From Gammaproteobacteria bacterium (lineage in GTDB: Bacteria > Pseudomonadota > Gammaproteobacteria > Thiohalobacterales > Thiohalobacteraceae): 64,000 bases of DNA. Positions 1 to 9,890 of this stretch are shown in pieces. The notes under the pieces were generated by a model that was given only the letters and a program-made list of their open reading frames with translations, searched no databases and was not told the DNA's origin. The stretch is taken from assembly GCA_019911805.1 (NCBI GenBank), contig JAIOJV010000016.1, positions 19,287 to 83,286 of the forward strand, written 5' to 3'. Position numbers and translations under genes: made by a program. The first letter of the stretch is position 1; each line of letters begins with the position of its first letter.

Positions 1-1171
1 CGCCGAAATTCACGGCGTACAGCCCCTTGTCCACGGAACGGATGATCTCTTCGGGATCGGATGCGCCGGCGAGCATATAGGTATTGGTCATGCGTGGCAT
101 GGGCAGGTGGGCGTAGGATTCGCGGCGGCCGTTGCCGGTGGGCGCCATGCCCATCAGGCGGGCATTCATCTTGTCCTGCATATAGCCTTTCAGCACACCC
201 TTCTCGATCAGCACGGTGCATTCGGTGGGCGTGCCCTCGTCGTCGATATTGAGCGAGCCGCGCCGCCCCGGCAGGGTGCCGTCGTCGACCACGGTGCACA
301 GCGGTGACGCGACCTTCTGGCCAACCCGGCCGGCGAAGGCCGAAGTGCCCTTGCGGTTGAAATCACCTTCCAGCCCGTGGCCGATGGCCTCGTGCAGCAG
401 CACGCCGGGCCAGCCGGGGCCGAGTACCACGGTCATGTTGCCGGCGGGCGCAGCGACGGCCTCCAGATTCACCAGCGCCTGGCGCACGGCCTCGCGCGCA
501 TACTCGAAGGCCTCGCCGTTCATGAACAAGTCGTAGCCGCCGCGCCCACCGCCGCCGCTGCTGCCCTGCTCGCGCCGGCCGTTGTGCTCGACGATGACGG
601 AGACGCTCAGGCGCACCAGCGGGCGTACGTCACCGGCCAGGGTGCCGTCACTGGCCGCCACCAGCACGACCTCGTGCACCCCGGCGAGGCTGACGATCAC
701 CTGCTGCACGCGCGCATCGATGCGGCGGGCCTCGGCGTCGATCCGCTTGAGCAGATCGACCTTGGCATCGGCACTCAGGCTGTCCAACGGATCGACCGGC
801 CGGTACAGCCCCAGCGCGCCGCTTGGTCGCCACGCCTGCAGTTGCGCCTCCCGGCCGCTGCGGGCGATGGCGCGCGCCTGCCGCGAGGCCTCGATGAGCG
901 CGGGCATGACGATCTCGTCGGAATAGGCAAAGCCGGTCTTGTCGCCCCTGACGGCACGCACGCCGGCGCCCTGTTCGATGCTGTGGTTACCTTCCTTGAC
1001 GATGCCGTCCTCCAGCACCCAGGACTCGAAGCGGGTGGACTGAAAATACAGATCGGCGCTGTCGATGGCATGCCCCATCAGCCGGTCGAGCACGGTGCCG
1101 AGATCGGCATCGCCGATGCCGGTAGGGACGAGCAGGCGCTCGCGGGCGAGTTCAAGAGTGGAGACCGTCAT
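1..1171 (-). CDS. tldD: TldD metalloprotease subunit (C-terminal part beyond window)
   Basis: The frame reads from an ATG at 1171 leftwards off the window edge, giving the first 390 residues. TldD and its partner TldE/PmbA form a cytoplasmic zinc protease that trims unfolded or modified peptides, such as microcin precursors and the CcdA antitoxin. The HExxxH zinc motif is visible as [12 protein letters not shown], starting near residue 260, followed by the conserved NRKGTSAF stretch. The N-terminal substrate domain is intact. Downstream of nit, yhdP, rng and maf on the same strand, this is the usual gammaproteobacterial order. An A-type inverted repeat lies between it and nit. The gene is truncated only by the window edge. 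Confidence 0.95.
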   Translation of the reverse strand, partial: MTVSTLELARERLLVPTGIGDADLGTVLDRLMGHAIDSADLYFQSTRFESWVLEDGIVKEGNHSIEQGAGVRAVRGDKTGFAYSDEIVMPALIEASRQARAIARSGREAQLQAWRPSGALGLYRPVDPLDSLSADAKVDLLKRIDAEARRIDARVQQVIVSLAGVHEVVLVAASDGTLAGDVRPLVRLSVSVIVEHNGRREQGSSGGGGRGGYDLFMNGEAFEYAREAVRQALVNLEAVAAPAGNMTVVLGPGWPGVLLHEAIGHGLEGDFNRKGTSAFAGRVGQKVASPLCTVVDDGTLPGRRGSLNIDDEGTPTECTVLIEKGVLKGYMQDKMNARLMGMAPTGNGRRESYAHLPMPRMTNTYMLAGASDPEEIIRSVDKGLYAVNFG

Positions 1172-1259
1172 GGGGTAGTCACATCGTCACAGCAGGGACG
1201 ATCAAAGGTACGCGATGGGGTGGCTTGGCTCAACCCCATGGCGGTTGGAGGGATGCTGC

Positions 1260-1433
1260 TTAACCACGAAGGACACGAAGGAAGTTCATCCGTGCAGGTT
1301 GAATACGCCCCTTCAGGAGTGCCAGGGAGAGGATGATACAGCTTCTGGCATCCCCTCTCCCACGACGAGCGAGGGAATCCACCGATTCCCATAAAGTGAT
1401 TTCCCTTCGTGTCCTTCGTGTCCTTTGTGGTTA
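1260..1433. repeat. A-family inverted repeat between nit and tldD
   Basis: The left arm at 1260-1283 reads TTAACCACGAAGGACACGAA and onward. The right arm at 1401-1433 is its complement with one extra GTGTCCTTC-type word. The interior of about 117 bp has smaller hairpins but no gene. It fills most of the 289-bp spacer between tldD and nit. The same word recurs at 20995 and 29663. Transcribed from either side it would form a long hairpin. Confidence 0.8.
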
Positions 1434-1460
1434 TGTCCTCCGTCCCAGCCGCAAAGACCA

Positions 1461-2279
1461 TCACCCGCAATGCAGCCGGCGATGGTCGACGGCCGGGAAG
1501 TTGCGGCGGGTGCTCTTCACGCGCTCCAGGTCGATGGCGGCGCAGACCACGCCGGAGCCACGTGGCAACCGGTCGAGCACCAACCCCCAGGGATCGACGA
1601 TCATGGTGTCACCGTGGGTCTCGCGACCGTTGACGTGGTAGCCACCCTGCGCGGCGGCAAACACGTAGGACAGGTTTTCGATGGCGCGGGTGCGCACCAG
1701 CATCTCCCAGTGGGCGCGGCCGGTGATGGCGGTGAAGGCCGAGGGTACGGCGATCATGTCCATGCCCCGGTCGAGCAATGCGCGAAACAACTCGGGGAAG
1801 CGCAGGTCGTAACAGATCGCCAGGCCGAGCCGGCCGAAGGGTGTCTCCACCACCGTCAGGTCGGTGCCAGGCTCGATGGTCTCGGACTCGGTATAGCGCT
1901 CGTCGCTGCCGACCAGCCGCACGTCGAACAGATGGATCTTGTCGTAGCGTGCCACCCGCCGGCCACGGTCGTCGTAGACCAGACAGGCCGCGCGCACCCT
2001 GGTCGGATCGCCGGCCGCCAGCGGGATGGTGCCGCCGACCAGCCACAGGCCCAGGCGCTTGGCGGTATGGGCCAGGAATTCCTGGATCGGACCGTGGCCG
2101 TCGCGCTCACGCGCCGCGACCTTGTCGGCCTCCTTGAGAGCCATGATGGCGAAGTTCTCGGGCAGCACGACCAGCCGGGCGCCCTGCTGGCTCGCCTGGT
2201 AGATGAGCTTCTCTGCCTCGAACAGGTTCGCGCCGACATTTGGCCCGGAGGCCATCTGGATGCATGCCACTTTCGTCAT
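1461..2279 (-). CDS. Carbon-nitrogen hydrolase, probably deaminated-glutathione amidase (Nit family)
   Basis: A cytoplasmic nitrilase-superfamily amidase of 272 residues. The catalytic triad is visible as Glu41 (VVLPENFA), Lys114 (RYDKIHLFD) and Cys156 (GLAICYDLRFPE). The IHLFDV context and the closing LDLERV-RR stretch match the Nit1/NitFhit branch, whose members hydrolyse deaminated glutathione; the exact substrate is inferred. The start at 2279 gives the conserved MTKVACIQM beginning. Longer in-frame readings add a low-complexity Arg-rich leader with no family similarity. It lies between yhdP and tldD, a common arrangement in this class. Confidence 0.88.
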   Translation of the reverse strand: MTKVACIQMASGPNVGANLFEAEKLIYQASQQGARLVVLPENFAIMALKEADKVAARERDGHGPIQEFLAHTAKRLGLWLVGGTIPLAAGDPTRVRAACLVYDDRGRRVARYDKIHLFDVRLVGSDERYTESETIEPGTDLTVVETPFGRLGLAICYDLRFPELFRALLDRGMDMIAVPSAFTAITGRAHWEMLVRTRAIENLSYVFAAAQGGYHVNGRETHGDTMIVDPWGLVLDRLPRGSGVVCAAIDLERVKSTRRNFPAVDHRRLHCG

Positions 2280-2409
2280 TCTCGTGCCTCGCCGGCGGCT
2301 CTCGCCGCGGTCGTCTCCAAACGCCGTTTCAAGATGTCGCGGCCCCCGGATCGGGGTTCGCCGCGCCGGGCCGCCGCAGGCCGGTGGCCAGCCCACACCT
2401 GGCCCTATA

Positions 2410-5400
2410 TTACTGTCCACCCGCCGGTGCGTCTCCCGACCCCGCTGCCCCCGTCGATTTATCCTGCAAACCCCGTACCGTTTCGCCGACCGGCTGCAGC
2501 TGCGGGTCCTCCCAGCTACCCGTCACGGTGTACTGATAGCGTGCAAAACGGGTCAACCCTTCCATCTGCTCACCAAACAGTTTGTCGGCCAGCAACAGGG
2601 CCGCGCCGACCAGCGGTCCGCCGGCCAGCGCCCCGGCCAGCGGCAGGCTCGACTGGACCTGGGGGATGACCGTCACCAGTTGATCGTAATCATGCCGCGC
2701 CAGCCCCGTGCGGCCGGAGATCTCGATGCGTGCCGCCGGCCCCTCGATCTCCAGATCATTGGTATAGGCGTCCGAATCCAACAGGGTGAAGTGCCCCTCG
2801 ATGCGGTCGAAGCTGAAGCCTTTTTCGAACACGTCGCTGAAATCCAGGGCCAGGCGGCGCCGCAATCCCTGCAGGCTGAACAGACCGAACACCCGTCCCG
2901 CACCGGCCTCGACATTTACCAGCCGCCCCGCCCCGATACGCAGGGCCAGCGATCCCTCCAGCTTCTGCAATGCGAAGTCGGTCGGACTACCAGGCCAGTT
3001 GGCGTCGATCTCGCCGCGGGTCTCGCCGCCGACGATGGTGCCGGCATAGCCGAAGGCCGACAGCAACGGCCCCAGTTCATCCGCCTGCAGATCGATGCGG
3101 AAGCGCGAGGCATCCCCGCCCGCCCGGCGGGTCCACGCGCCGCTGGCGTCCAGGCGCATCCAGTCGGCTGCCACCCCCAGCTGGTCGACGGCGAGACCGT
3201 CGGCCAGCGGGTGGCTGCGGAGGGTAACACGGCCGAGGTCGAGATCGCCAAGCCGGAAGCGGCCGATCTCGGCATCCAGCGCCGGCAGATGCGCCGGTGA
3301 AAGCCGCGCTTCGACCTCCGGCTCGCCTGCCACCGGTGGCAGGCGCAGATGGTCGAGGCGCAGGCTTACGGGCCGCGCCGGCGACTGCGGCAGCAGGACG
3401 ATGCCTGCGGCGTCGGGGCCGGCCAGTTGCACGCGCCAGCCGTCACGGTCATGGCGCGCATCGACGCGTACCTGGCGAAAGCGGCGCTGCAAGGCGGTCA
3501 GCTCACCGACGTCCACCGCGAGCGCGGTCAGCGCGCCCCATGACACCGCCGCCGACGCTGCCGCCGCAGTGTCGGGACCGGCGGGGGCGAGCAGCGGTCG
3601 CCAGTCGTCCCAGACAAACCGCGGCAGGCTGCCGCGCACGCGCAGCCCGTTCCCGTCCGGTAGCCGCGCAGCGGGGCTGCCGAGGTACAGTTCACCGCGC
3701 AGCAGCCGCCACGCGCCGCTCTGACGCTGTAGTTCGGCGGCGGCGCTGTGCTCGCCGTATTGCAGGTACAGCGACCGGAGGCCATCCGCGAGCGCGACGG
3801 TGGTGCGCAGTCGTAAGGGATAGACCTCTGCCGCCGTCTTGCCGAAGGGCGCGGGTAGATCCACGCTGATCCCGCGCAGATCAGATACCAACTCCAGCGT
3901 CACCGGCGTGGCGCGCGGCGCCTCCCGCGGCAGGTCGACCGACGCCGTCCAGTCGCTGCTGCCGCTGATCCGCGCCCCCAGACCGTCAGTGGTGTCCGCC
4001 TTGAGCCACTGCAGCAGCGGCAGCGCGCCGCGCACCGCGACGCGGGTCGCGGGATGACCGTCGCGCCGCGCGTCGTCGACAGTCAGCGTGACCGGTACCC
4101 CGTTCAAACGCGCCTTGAGACCGTCCGCCGTCACGCTGCGCTCGGTGAACCTCAGGTCGCCCTGCAACTGGTCGAAGGCCAGCTCCCAGGCGGGCAGCGC
4201 GAGTCGATTGGCGGCCAGGCGCACCTCCCCCACGACCGTGGCCGGCCGGTGTTCGGCCAGCGGGATGACCAGGCCGAGCCGCAGCTCGGCCGGACCCTGT
4301 GCCTGTACCGCGCCCAGGGCATCGCCGGGCCCGCCGCTCAGCGGGCTTTCGCGGACGAAGCGCAGCATGTCCGCCAGCGGGCCGTGGGCGCGGCCGTCGA
4401 CCTCCAGGCGTGCGTGCGCGAGGTCGTCGATGCGCACATCGACCGCCTCCAGATCCGCACCCAGGATCTTGCCGGCGACGCCGCGGATATGCATGCCGCG
4501 GTTGACGAAGGCGAGCTCCGCCTCCAGCCCTTCGATGCGGTGCCAACCTTCCCCGTAGTCCAGGATCGCATCGGTGACTGTCGCGCGAACCTCCATGCGA
4601 CCGGATGCCTGGTCGAACGGAAATTCACCCGGGTGACCGTGAAACAGCATGGCGCCACTGCGGATCTCGCCGCTCACCAGCGCCCGGTCCAGCCAGGCGA
4701 CGGTGCGCGGGGGCATGATACCGGCCGGCAGGTAGCTGCCGGTCTGCCCGACCTGCCCGCGGCGAAACTGACTGTAGAGGTCCAGAAAGGGTCGCGAACC
4801 GTCCAGCGGGAGGTCCAGCCGCAGCCGTGATTCGGTGGCGATGTCGGCATTCTCCGCGGCCAGGGACTGCGTCTCGATACGCAGCCGGTCGGCACTGCGC
4901 CGCCACAGGACACGACCCTGCAGCCGGTCGAGCTGCAAGGGGTCACGGAACAGACCGGGAAACGTCAGCTGCGCACCACGGCTGTCCAGGTCCACGGTGC
5001 CATGGTCGTGGCTGCCCGCAATGCGGCCGCTGAGTGCAGTGCCGCCCGGCAATTGGTTGACGGCCGTTGTCTCTACGCCGTCGAAACGCATCTGATAGAC
5101 GACATCCACGAACCGCCCGTCGAGTGCCCGGAAGGCGAGCTGCAATCCCTCGACCTCGCCGCGGGGCTGCAGCGCCTCCAACAGCGCCTTACGTTCCGGT
5201 GCGGCCTCCAACAGGTGGCTCAACCAGGGCGCGACCAGCTCCAGGCGCAGATAGCTCACGCCGAGCTGCACGGCATGGTTTCCATTCTCCTGATCGCGCA
5301 CCGCCAGGGTCAGGCCCGTCTCGGGCCAGGCCTCGCCACCTTGGACCAGCTCGACCTGACCCAGATCGAGCGTCCAACCGTCCACGGCACGGCGCCACTC

Positions 5401-6282
5401 CCACTGCCCGGTCAGGCGCTCGGCATCGAGCAACTGGCGGTCCCTGGTGGCGGCGGCGAGACCCTGTATATCCATATCGCCGCGCATGTGCCGCAGGCGA
5501 CTACCGACCAGTTCAGCCCACAGGTGAGTGTGCGCCCGGCCGCGTAGCTGCAGGCCGCCGGGCGCGCGCCGGCCCAGCCAGCGCGCGATATCCACACCAT
5601 CGACGTCGATGAACAGCTTTCCGGCCCAGTCCTGCGGCGTACCGACGTCGCCGCGCAGGTCGGCGGCGAGTTGCAGTTCCTCGCCATACTCCGCCGGCAG
5701 CCGCACGCGCACCTGCAGCTGGTGGCGGCGGCCACGATTGAGCAGTTGCAGATTGGCGTCCTGGAGGCGCAACGACGGCAGCGCCCCGGTATCGTCACGC
5801 CAGTGCACCTGGATATCGCGCAGTTCGACCCGCGGTTGGGACAGCACCAGCAGCCAGGGATTGGCGTGCGGCACCTTGAACTGCACGCCCTCGATGCGAA
5901 AGTGGCCTTCGGTGTCGCGGTACAGACTGACGTCGCTGCCGACCAGGACCAGGCGTGACGGCACCGGCTGCCACGCCCGCAGCGACGCCCACAGATCGAT
6001 GCCGACGCGCAGCTCCCGCGCCGTCAGCAGGTCGCGGCCGGAGGGCGCGTCGTACAGGGCGAAATCGGTGATGCGCACCTCCGGTCCGAAGCCACGCCAG
6101 CTCAGTTCGAGACCGCCGATACGGGTATCCTGGCCGACGGCCTCCTTGACCAGACCCTCCAACCGGCCTTCGTGTGATTCGAGCAAAGGCAGCAATAACC
6201 GCCCCATGCTGAACAGCAAGGCGACGGTCACCACCAGGGAGACACCGACGTACCAGAGACTGATGAGCAGGCGCCGCTGCAT
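2410..6282 (-). CDS. yhdP: YhdP family AsmA-like envelope protein (TIGR02099)
   Basis: A 1290-residue protein with one N-terminal membrane anchor (about residues 7-30, SLWYVGVSLVVTVALLFSMG) and a very long periplasmic part. Length, anchor and the end of the protein (a repeated AsmA-like beta-strand region, then a DYDQLVTVIPQVQ stretch and a hydrophobic LPLAGALAGGPLVGAALLL helix) match YhdP. YhdP is one of the AsmA-like bridges (YhdP, TamB, YdbH) implicated in moving phospholipids from inner to outer membrane. It sits 83 bp after rng and 130 bp before nit on the same strand, the standard order. E. coli YhdP is about 1266 residues, so this copy is full length. Confidence 0.93.
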   Translation of the reverse strand: MQRRLLISLWYVGVSLVVTVALLFSMGRLLLPLLESHEGRLEGLVKEAVGQDTRIGGLELSWRGFGPEVRITDFALYDAPSGRDLLTARELRVGIDLWASLRAWQPVPSRLVLVGSDVSLYRDTEGHFRIEGVQFKVPHANPWLLVLSQPRVELRDIQVHWRDDTGALPSLRLQDANLQLLNRGRRHQLQVRVRLPAEYGEELQLAADLRGDVGTPQDWAGKLFIDVDGVDIARWLGRRAPGGLQLRGRAHTHLWAELVGSRLRHMRGDMDIQGLAAATRDRQLLDAERLTGQWEWRRAVDGWTLDLGQVELVQGGEAWPETGLTLAVRDQENGNHAVQLGVSYLRLELVAPWLSHLLEAAPERKALLEALQPRGEVEGLQLAFRALDGRFVDVVYQMRFDGVETTAVNQLPGGTALSGRIAGSHDHGTVDLDSRGAQLTFPGLFRDPLQLDRLQGRVLWRRSADRLRIETQSLAAENADIATESRLRLDLPLDGSRPFLDLYSQFRRGQVGQTGSYLPAGIMPPRTVAWLDRALVSGEIRSGAMLFHGHPGEFPFDQASGRMEVRATVTDAILDYGEGWHRIEGLEAELAFVNRGMHIRGVAGKILGADLEAVDVRIDDLAHARLEVDGRAHGPLADMLRFVRESPLSGGPGDALGAVQAQGPAELRLGLVIPLAEHRPATVVGEVRLAANRLALPAWELAFDQLQGDLRFTERSVTADGLKARLNGVPVTLTVDDARRDGHPATRVAVRGALPLLQWLKADTTDGLGARISGSSDWTASVDLPREAPRATPVTLELVSDLRGISVDLPAPFGKTAAEVYPLRLRTTVALADGLRSLYLQYGEHSAAAELQRQSGAWRLLRGELYLGSPAARLPDGNGLRVRGSLPRFVWDDWRPLLAPAGPDTAAAASAAVSWGALTALAVDVGELTALQRRFRQVRVDARHDRDGWRVQLAGPDAAGIVLLPQSPARPVSLRLDHLRLPPVAGEPEVEARLSPAHLPALDAEIGRFRLGDLDLGRVTLRSHPLADGLAVDQLGVAADWMRLDASGAWTRRAGGDASRFRIDLQADELGPLLSAFGYAGTIVGGETRGEIDANWPGSPTDFALQKLEGSLALRIGAGRLVNVEAGAGRVFGLFSLQGLRRRLALDFSDVFEKGFSFDRIEGHFTLLDSDAYTNDLEIEGPAARIEISGRTGLARHDYDQLVTVIPQVQSSLPLAGALAGGPLVGAALLLADKLFGEQMEGLTRFARYQYTVTGSWEDPQLQPVGETVRGLQDKSTGAAGSGDAPAGGQ

Positions 6283-6365
6283 GGCGAGGAATCTCTAGCG
6301 TGCAGGTGCCGGCCGTGCGCCGGCGGTGCCCGTGAGCATGCGGCAATGGCGCCCGGCAACGCGCC

Positions 6366-7832
6366 TCACAGCAGCACCACGTCGAATTGCTCCTGGGTGT
6401 AGAGCGCCTCGACCTGCAATTTGATCGGCTTACCGATGAAAGACTCCAGTTCGGCCAGCGCCGTGGACTCCTCGTCGAGCAGCAGATCGATGACCTCCTG
6501 CGTGGCCAGCACCAGCAGTTGCTGCACATCGAACTGACGCGCCTCGCGCAGGATCTCGCGGAAGATTTCGTAGCACACCGTCTCGGGCGTCTTCAGCGAG
6601 GCGCGCCCGCCACAAGTCGGGCAGGTCGAGCACAGCACGTGCTCCAGGCTCTCGCGGGTACGCTTGCGGGTCATCTGCACCAGGCCGAGGCTGGATACCT
6701 CGCTGATATGGCTCTTGGTATGGTCGCGTTCGAGGCTCTTCTCCAGCGCGCGCAGCACCTGACGCTTGTGCTCTGCGTCAGACATGTCAATGAAATCGAT
6801 GATAATGATGCCACCCAGATTGCGCAGCCGGAGCTGGCGCGCGATCGCCTGTGCCGCCTCCAGATTGGTCTTGAAGATGGTCTCTTCGAGCGTGCGATGG
6901 CCGACGTAGGCCCCGGTGTTGACATCGATAGTGGTCATCGCCTCGGTCTGGTCGATGACCAGGTGGCCGCCCGATTTCAGCTGTACCTTACGCTCCAGCG
7001 CCTTCTGGATCTCGTCTTCCACGCCGTAGAGATCGAACAGCGGTCGCTCGCCGGGATAGTATTCCAGACGCTCGACGACCTCCGGGATGAACTCGGCGGC
7101 GAACTGGCTCACCCGCTGGAAGGTCTCGCGCGAGTCGATGCGGACCTTGTCGAGTTCGTCACCGACCAGATCACGCAGCACCCGCAACGCCAGGGGCAGG
7201 TCTTCATGGACGAGGCTGCCGGGTGCCGCCGTCTGGACGTGCTCGCGCACCGCCGCCCAGAGCTTACGCAGGAAATTCATATCGGCGACCAGTGCCTCGG
7301 CGCTGACGCCCTCGGCGGCGGTGCGCACGATGAAGCCCTGTGCCTCGCCGTTGGCATGCTGTGCGACGATTTCACGCAGTCGGGTGCGTTCGGCCTCCCC
7401 CTCGATCTTCTGCGAGACACCGACGTTACTGACCTCGGGCATGAACACCAGATAGCGCGAAGGGATGGTGATGTGGGTGGTCAGGCGTGCGCCCTTGGTG
7501 CCGAGCGGGTCCTTGATGACCTGCACCAGCAGTTCCTGGCCCTCGCGCAGCAGCTGAGAGATGGCCTCGGTACGCTTGCCCTCGGGACGCAAGCCCTCGA
7601 CCTCTCGCGCGACGATGTCGGAGGCATGCAGAAAGGCGGCACGCTCCAGGCCGATATCGATGAAGGCCGCCTGCATCCCGGGCAGCACACGGCTCACCAC
7701 GCCCTTGTAGAGGCTGCCGACCAGCCCGCGCGCCCGCGCGCGTTCGATCTGCACCTCCTGCAGCACACCGTTCTCGACCACGGCGACGCGCGTCTCCTGC
7801 GGGGTGACGTTGACGAGAATCTCTTCGCTCAT
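6366..7832 (-). CDS. rng: Ribonuclease G
   Basis: A cytoplasmic endoribonuclease of 488 residues that matures the 5' end of 16S rRNA and decays some mRNAs. The start at 7832 gives the family N-terminus MSEEILVNVTPQETRVAVVE; an upstream in-frame start would add residues encoded by the B repeat. An S1 domain spans roughly residues 35-115 (VLPGMQAAFIDIG), followed by the catalytic core with TTIDVNTGAYVG and GGIIIIDFIDM, then the zinc-link cysteines CPTC near residue 410. The length equals that of E. coli RNase G (489) and lacks the long RNase E tail. A composite E/B repeat starts about 10 nt upstream of the start codon. Confidence 0.97.
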   Translation of the reverse strand: MSEEILVNVTPQETRVAVVENGVLQEVQIERARARGLVGSLYKGVVSRVLPGMQAAFIDIGLERAAFLHASDIVAREVEGLRPEGKRTEAISQLLREGQELLVQVIKDPLGTKGARLTTHITIPSRYLVFMPEVSNVGVSQKIEGEAERTRLREIVAQHANGEAQGFIVRTAAEGVSAEALVADMNFLRKLWAAVREHVQTAAPGSLVHEDLPLALRVLRDLVGDELDKVRIDSRETFQRVSQFAAEFIPEVVERLEYYPGERPLFDLYGVEDEIQKALERKVQLKSGGHLVIDQTEAMTTIDVNTGAYVGHRTLEETIFKTNLEAAQAIARQLRLRNLGGIIIIDFIDMSDAEHKRQVLRALEKSLERDHTKSHISEVSSLGLVQMTRKRTRESLEHVLCSTCPTCGGRASLKTPETVCYEIFREILREARQFDVQQLLVLATQEVIDLLLDEESTALAELESFIGKPIKLQVEALYTQEQFDVVLL

Positions 7833-7842
7833 GGGTTGTGTG

Positions 7843-8004
7843 GTGAGGCGTGAAAGACAAAACCCCTGTTGGCCACGGAAGCACACGGAAAGACACGGAA
7901 CAAGATATGTTCAGTGACCACATTTCCGTGTTGTTCCGTGTGCTTCCGTGGCCATTCCAGAATTTTACTCCTCACATCTTACTCCTCACGCCTCACGCCT
8001 CACC
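7843..8004. repeat. Composite inverted repeat: E arms around B arms, between maf and rng
   Basis: Order on the plus strand: short E arm (GTGAGGCGTGAAAG, 7843-7856); B arm (7871-7902, words CACGGAAG/CACACGGAA); 20-nt loop; complementary B arm (7923-7953, ending GCTTCCGTGGCC); E' arm (7963-8004, ACTCCTCACGCCTCACGCC). It fills the spacer, and its right end supplies the last two codons and the stop of maf. The same E-B-loop-B'-E' order recurs at 45754-46097. Confidence 0.82.
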
Positions 8005-8589
8005 CCCCAGCACCTCGATACCGAATTCGCCCAGCAGCTGCGCGGTCTCGAACAGCGGCAGGCCCATGACGCCCGAATAGCTGCCGGCGAGGTCAGCGAC
8101 GAACACCGCGCCCAGGCCCTGGATGGCGTAGCCGCCGGCCTTGTCCGCCGGTTCGCCACTCGCCCAGTAGGTCTCGGCCTCGACCGGCGCGATGTCACGG
8201 AAGCGGACCCGGCTGCGGCTGAGCCGTACCGCCGCGTGCGCACCGTTCGCCAGGGCGACGCCGGTCAGTACTTCATGGTCGCGACCGGACAGCGCCGCCA
8301 GCGTAGCCAGGCCCGCGTCCCGCCCGTGGGGTTTGTCCAGGACCCTCCCGTCGCACACGACAGCCGTATCCGCCCCCAGCACCGGCCGGCCGTCATCCGC
8401 CGTCAGGACGGTCCGGCCGGCGGACGCCTTGGCCAGCGCCAGTCGCTGTACCAGGGCCGCGGCATCTTCTCCCGGCCGGGCCGACTCATCCACGGCCACA
8501 TCCAGCACCCGGTAGGTGACCCCGATCTGGTCCAGGAGTTCACGCCGGCGCGGAGATCTGGAGGCGAGGTAGATGCGATAGGTACTCAT
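7993..8589 (-). CDS. maf: Maf family nucleotide pyrophosphatase (dTTP/UTP type)
   Basis: A 198-residue cytoplasmic house-cleaning pyrophosphatase that removes non-canonical or excess nucleotides. The Maf signature [14 protein letters not shown] is near the N-terminus and the catalytic Asp lies in VLGADTAVV around residue 75. The start at 8589 ([15 protein letters not shown]) is chosen because the upstream in-frame extension has no family similarity. Placement directly before rng is that of E. coli yhdE, which favours the dTTP/UTP subgroup. The final Glu-Ala codons and the TGA stop fall inside the E repeat. Confidence 0.93.
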   Translation of the reverse strand: MSTYRIYLASRSPRRRELLDQIGVTYRVLDVAVDESARPGEDAAALVQRLALAKASAGRTVLTADDGRPVLGADTAVVCDGRVLDKPHGRDAGLATLAALSGRDHEVLTGVALANGAHAAVRLSRSRVRFRDIAPVEAETYWASGEPADKAGGYAIQGLGAVFVADLAGSYSGVMGLPLFETAQLLGEFGIEVLGGEA

Positions 8590-8637
8590 CTTCCGCAGAC
8601 TACCAGAAGCCATGGTGCCGTGCCGCTGTGGCGATTG

Positions 8638-8986
8638 ACCGGTTTGAACCGCCAAGACCGCCAAGGCGCCAAGACGCCAAGAAAAACTTGTTGTGGCTGC
8701 CGAGAATCTGCGAACAAGCCGCAGCTAAACGCTTCAGCCGCGTCTCCCAATCCAACATACAACCCTATGCCAGCTTTTCTTGGCGTCTTGGCGATTCCAA
8801 TCCGGGTCTCTTGGCGTCTTGGCGCCTTGGCGGTTCCAGCCAGAGGTCTCTTGGCGTCTTGGCGCCTTGGCGGTTCCAACCAAGGTCTCTTGGCGTCTTG
8901 GCGCCTTGGCGGTTCCAATCAGAATTTCTTGGCGGTCATGGCGCCTTGGCGGTTCCAATCAGGGTCTCTTGGCGGTTCCAACAACG
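8638..8986. repeat. C-family inverted repeat with tandemly expanded right arm
   Basis: This 398-bp spacer between maf and rlmH holds no gene. The left arm at about 8648-8685 is made of the words CCGCCAAG and GCGCCAAGACGCCAAG. After a loop of about 90 bp, the complementary arm is repeated in tandem from 8776 to 8980 as a 39-40-bp unit. Four units are near complete and one at each end is partial. Each unit contains TCTTGGCGTCTTGGCGCC, then TTGGCGGTTCCAA and a variable 4-6 nt tail. Long open frames across it are simple translations of the repeat. Confidence 0.88.
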
Positions 8987-8987
8987 G

Positions 8988-9458
8988 CTATCCCCGATGA
9001 TAGGGATGCCCGGCCATCACGCTCCAGGCGCGGTACAGGGTCTCGGCGACGATCACCCGCACCAGTGGATGCGGCAGGGTCAGGGTGGACAGCGACCAGC
9101 GCTGGTCGGCGCGGGCGCGGCAGGCGTCGTCCAGGCCCTCGGGGCCGCCGATCAGCAGGGCGACATCGCGGCCGCCGCGCATCCAGCCTGCGAGCTGCGC
9201 GGCGAGTTGCGGCGTCGACCAGGCCTGGCCGCCGACCTCCAGGGCGATCACCTGGCAGTCGCCCGGGATCGCCGCCAGCAGGCGTTCACCCTCGTCGCGC
9301 CGGACGCGCGCCACGTCGGCATTGCGGCCGCGCCTGCCCGGCGCGATCTCCACCAGTCTGAGCGCACATTCGCGCGGCAGACGCTTGGCGTATTCCTGAT
9401 AGCCCGCCTCGACCCAGGCCGGCATACGGGTACCGACGGCAAGCAGATGGATGTGCAC
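8988..9458 (-). CDS. rlmH: 23S rRNA pseudouridine-1915 N3-methyltransferase RlmH
   Basis: A 156-residue SPOUT methyltransferase that methylates pseudouridine 1915 in helix 69 of 23S rRNA in assembled 70S ribosomes. The family start ([20 protein letters not shown]), the SAM-binding ALLIGGPEG loop and the terminal [15 protein letters not shown] are all present. Translation probably starts at a GTG (9458), 16 bp after rsfS, so the two are likely co-transcribed. Length equals the E. coli protein (155). The C repeat array starts immediately after its TAG stop. Confidence 0.96.
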   Translation of the reverse strand: MHIHLLAVGTRMPAWVEAGYQEYAKRLPRECALRLVEIAPGRRGRNADVARVRRDEGERLLAAIPGDCQVIALEVGGQAWSTPQLAAQLAGWMRGGRDVALLIGGPEGLDDACRARADQRWSLSTLTLPHPLVRVIVAETLYRAWSVMAGHPYHRG

Positions 9459-9473
9459 GCCGTGCGCCCGGCG

Positions 9474-9848
9474 TCAGGGCGTCTGGCCCTTGCGACCGGC
9501 CAGGGTCTGCTCTTCGCTGACCGACCAGAGCTTCTCCAGATTGTAGAAGGCGCGCGTCTGTGGATGCATGACGTGCACGATGATGTCACCCAGATCCACC
9601 AGCACCCACTCGCGCGAGGTCTCACCCTCCACGCCGAGCGGCTGCACGCCGTGCTTCTTGGCGGCCTCCACCACGTTGTCGGCCAGCGCCTTGACGTGCC
9701 GGTCCGAGGTGCCGCTGGCGATGAGCATGAGGTCCGTGAACGAGGCCTTGTCACGCACGTCGATCACCTGCACATCCTGCGCCTTGAGGTCGTCGAGCGC
9801 CGCCAGTACCAGGGCCTTGAGTTGTTCCGTCGAAAGCTTTTCCGTCAC
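9474..9848 (-). CDS. rsfS: Ribosomal silencing factor RsfS
   Basis: A 124-residue protein that binds uL14 on the 50S subunit and blocks subunit joining when nutrients run short. The Iojap/RsfS core is plain: [46 protein letters not shown] sequence and [20 protein letters not shown]. The start is a GTG at 9848 with a GGGGAAGG ribosome-binding site about 10 nt upstream. It sits between nadD and rlmH, as in most gammaproteobacteria. Confidence 0.96.
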   Translation of the reverse strand: MTEKLSTEQLKALVLAALDDLKAQDVQVIDVRDKASFTDLMLIASGTSDRHVKALADNVVEAAKKHGVQPLGVEGETSREWVLVDLGDIIVHVMHPQTRAFYNLEKLWSVSEEQTLAGRKGQTP

Positions 9849-9890
9849 GCCGTTGCCTTCCCCTCGCCGCAGTCGATCCGCGGCTTGCCG

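Noticed and set aside
8776..8980. Possible CRISPR array
   Set aside because: Units are contiguous 39-40-bp tandem repeats with only 4-6 variable bases, no unique spacers of 30 bp or more, and no cas genes nearby.
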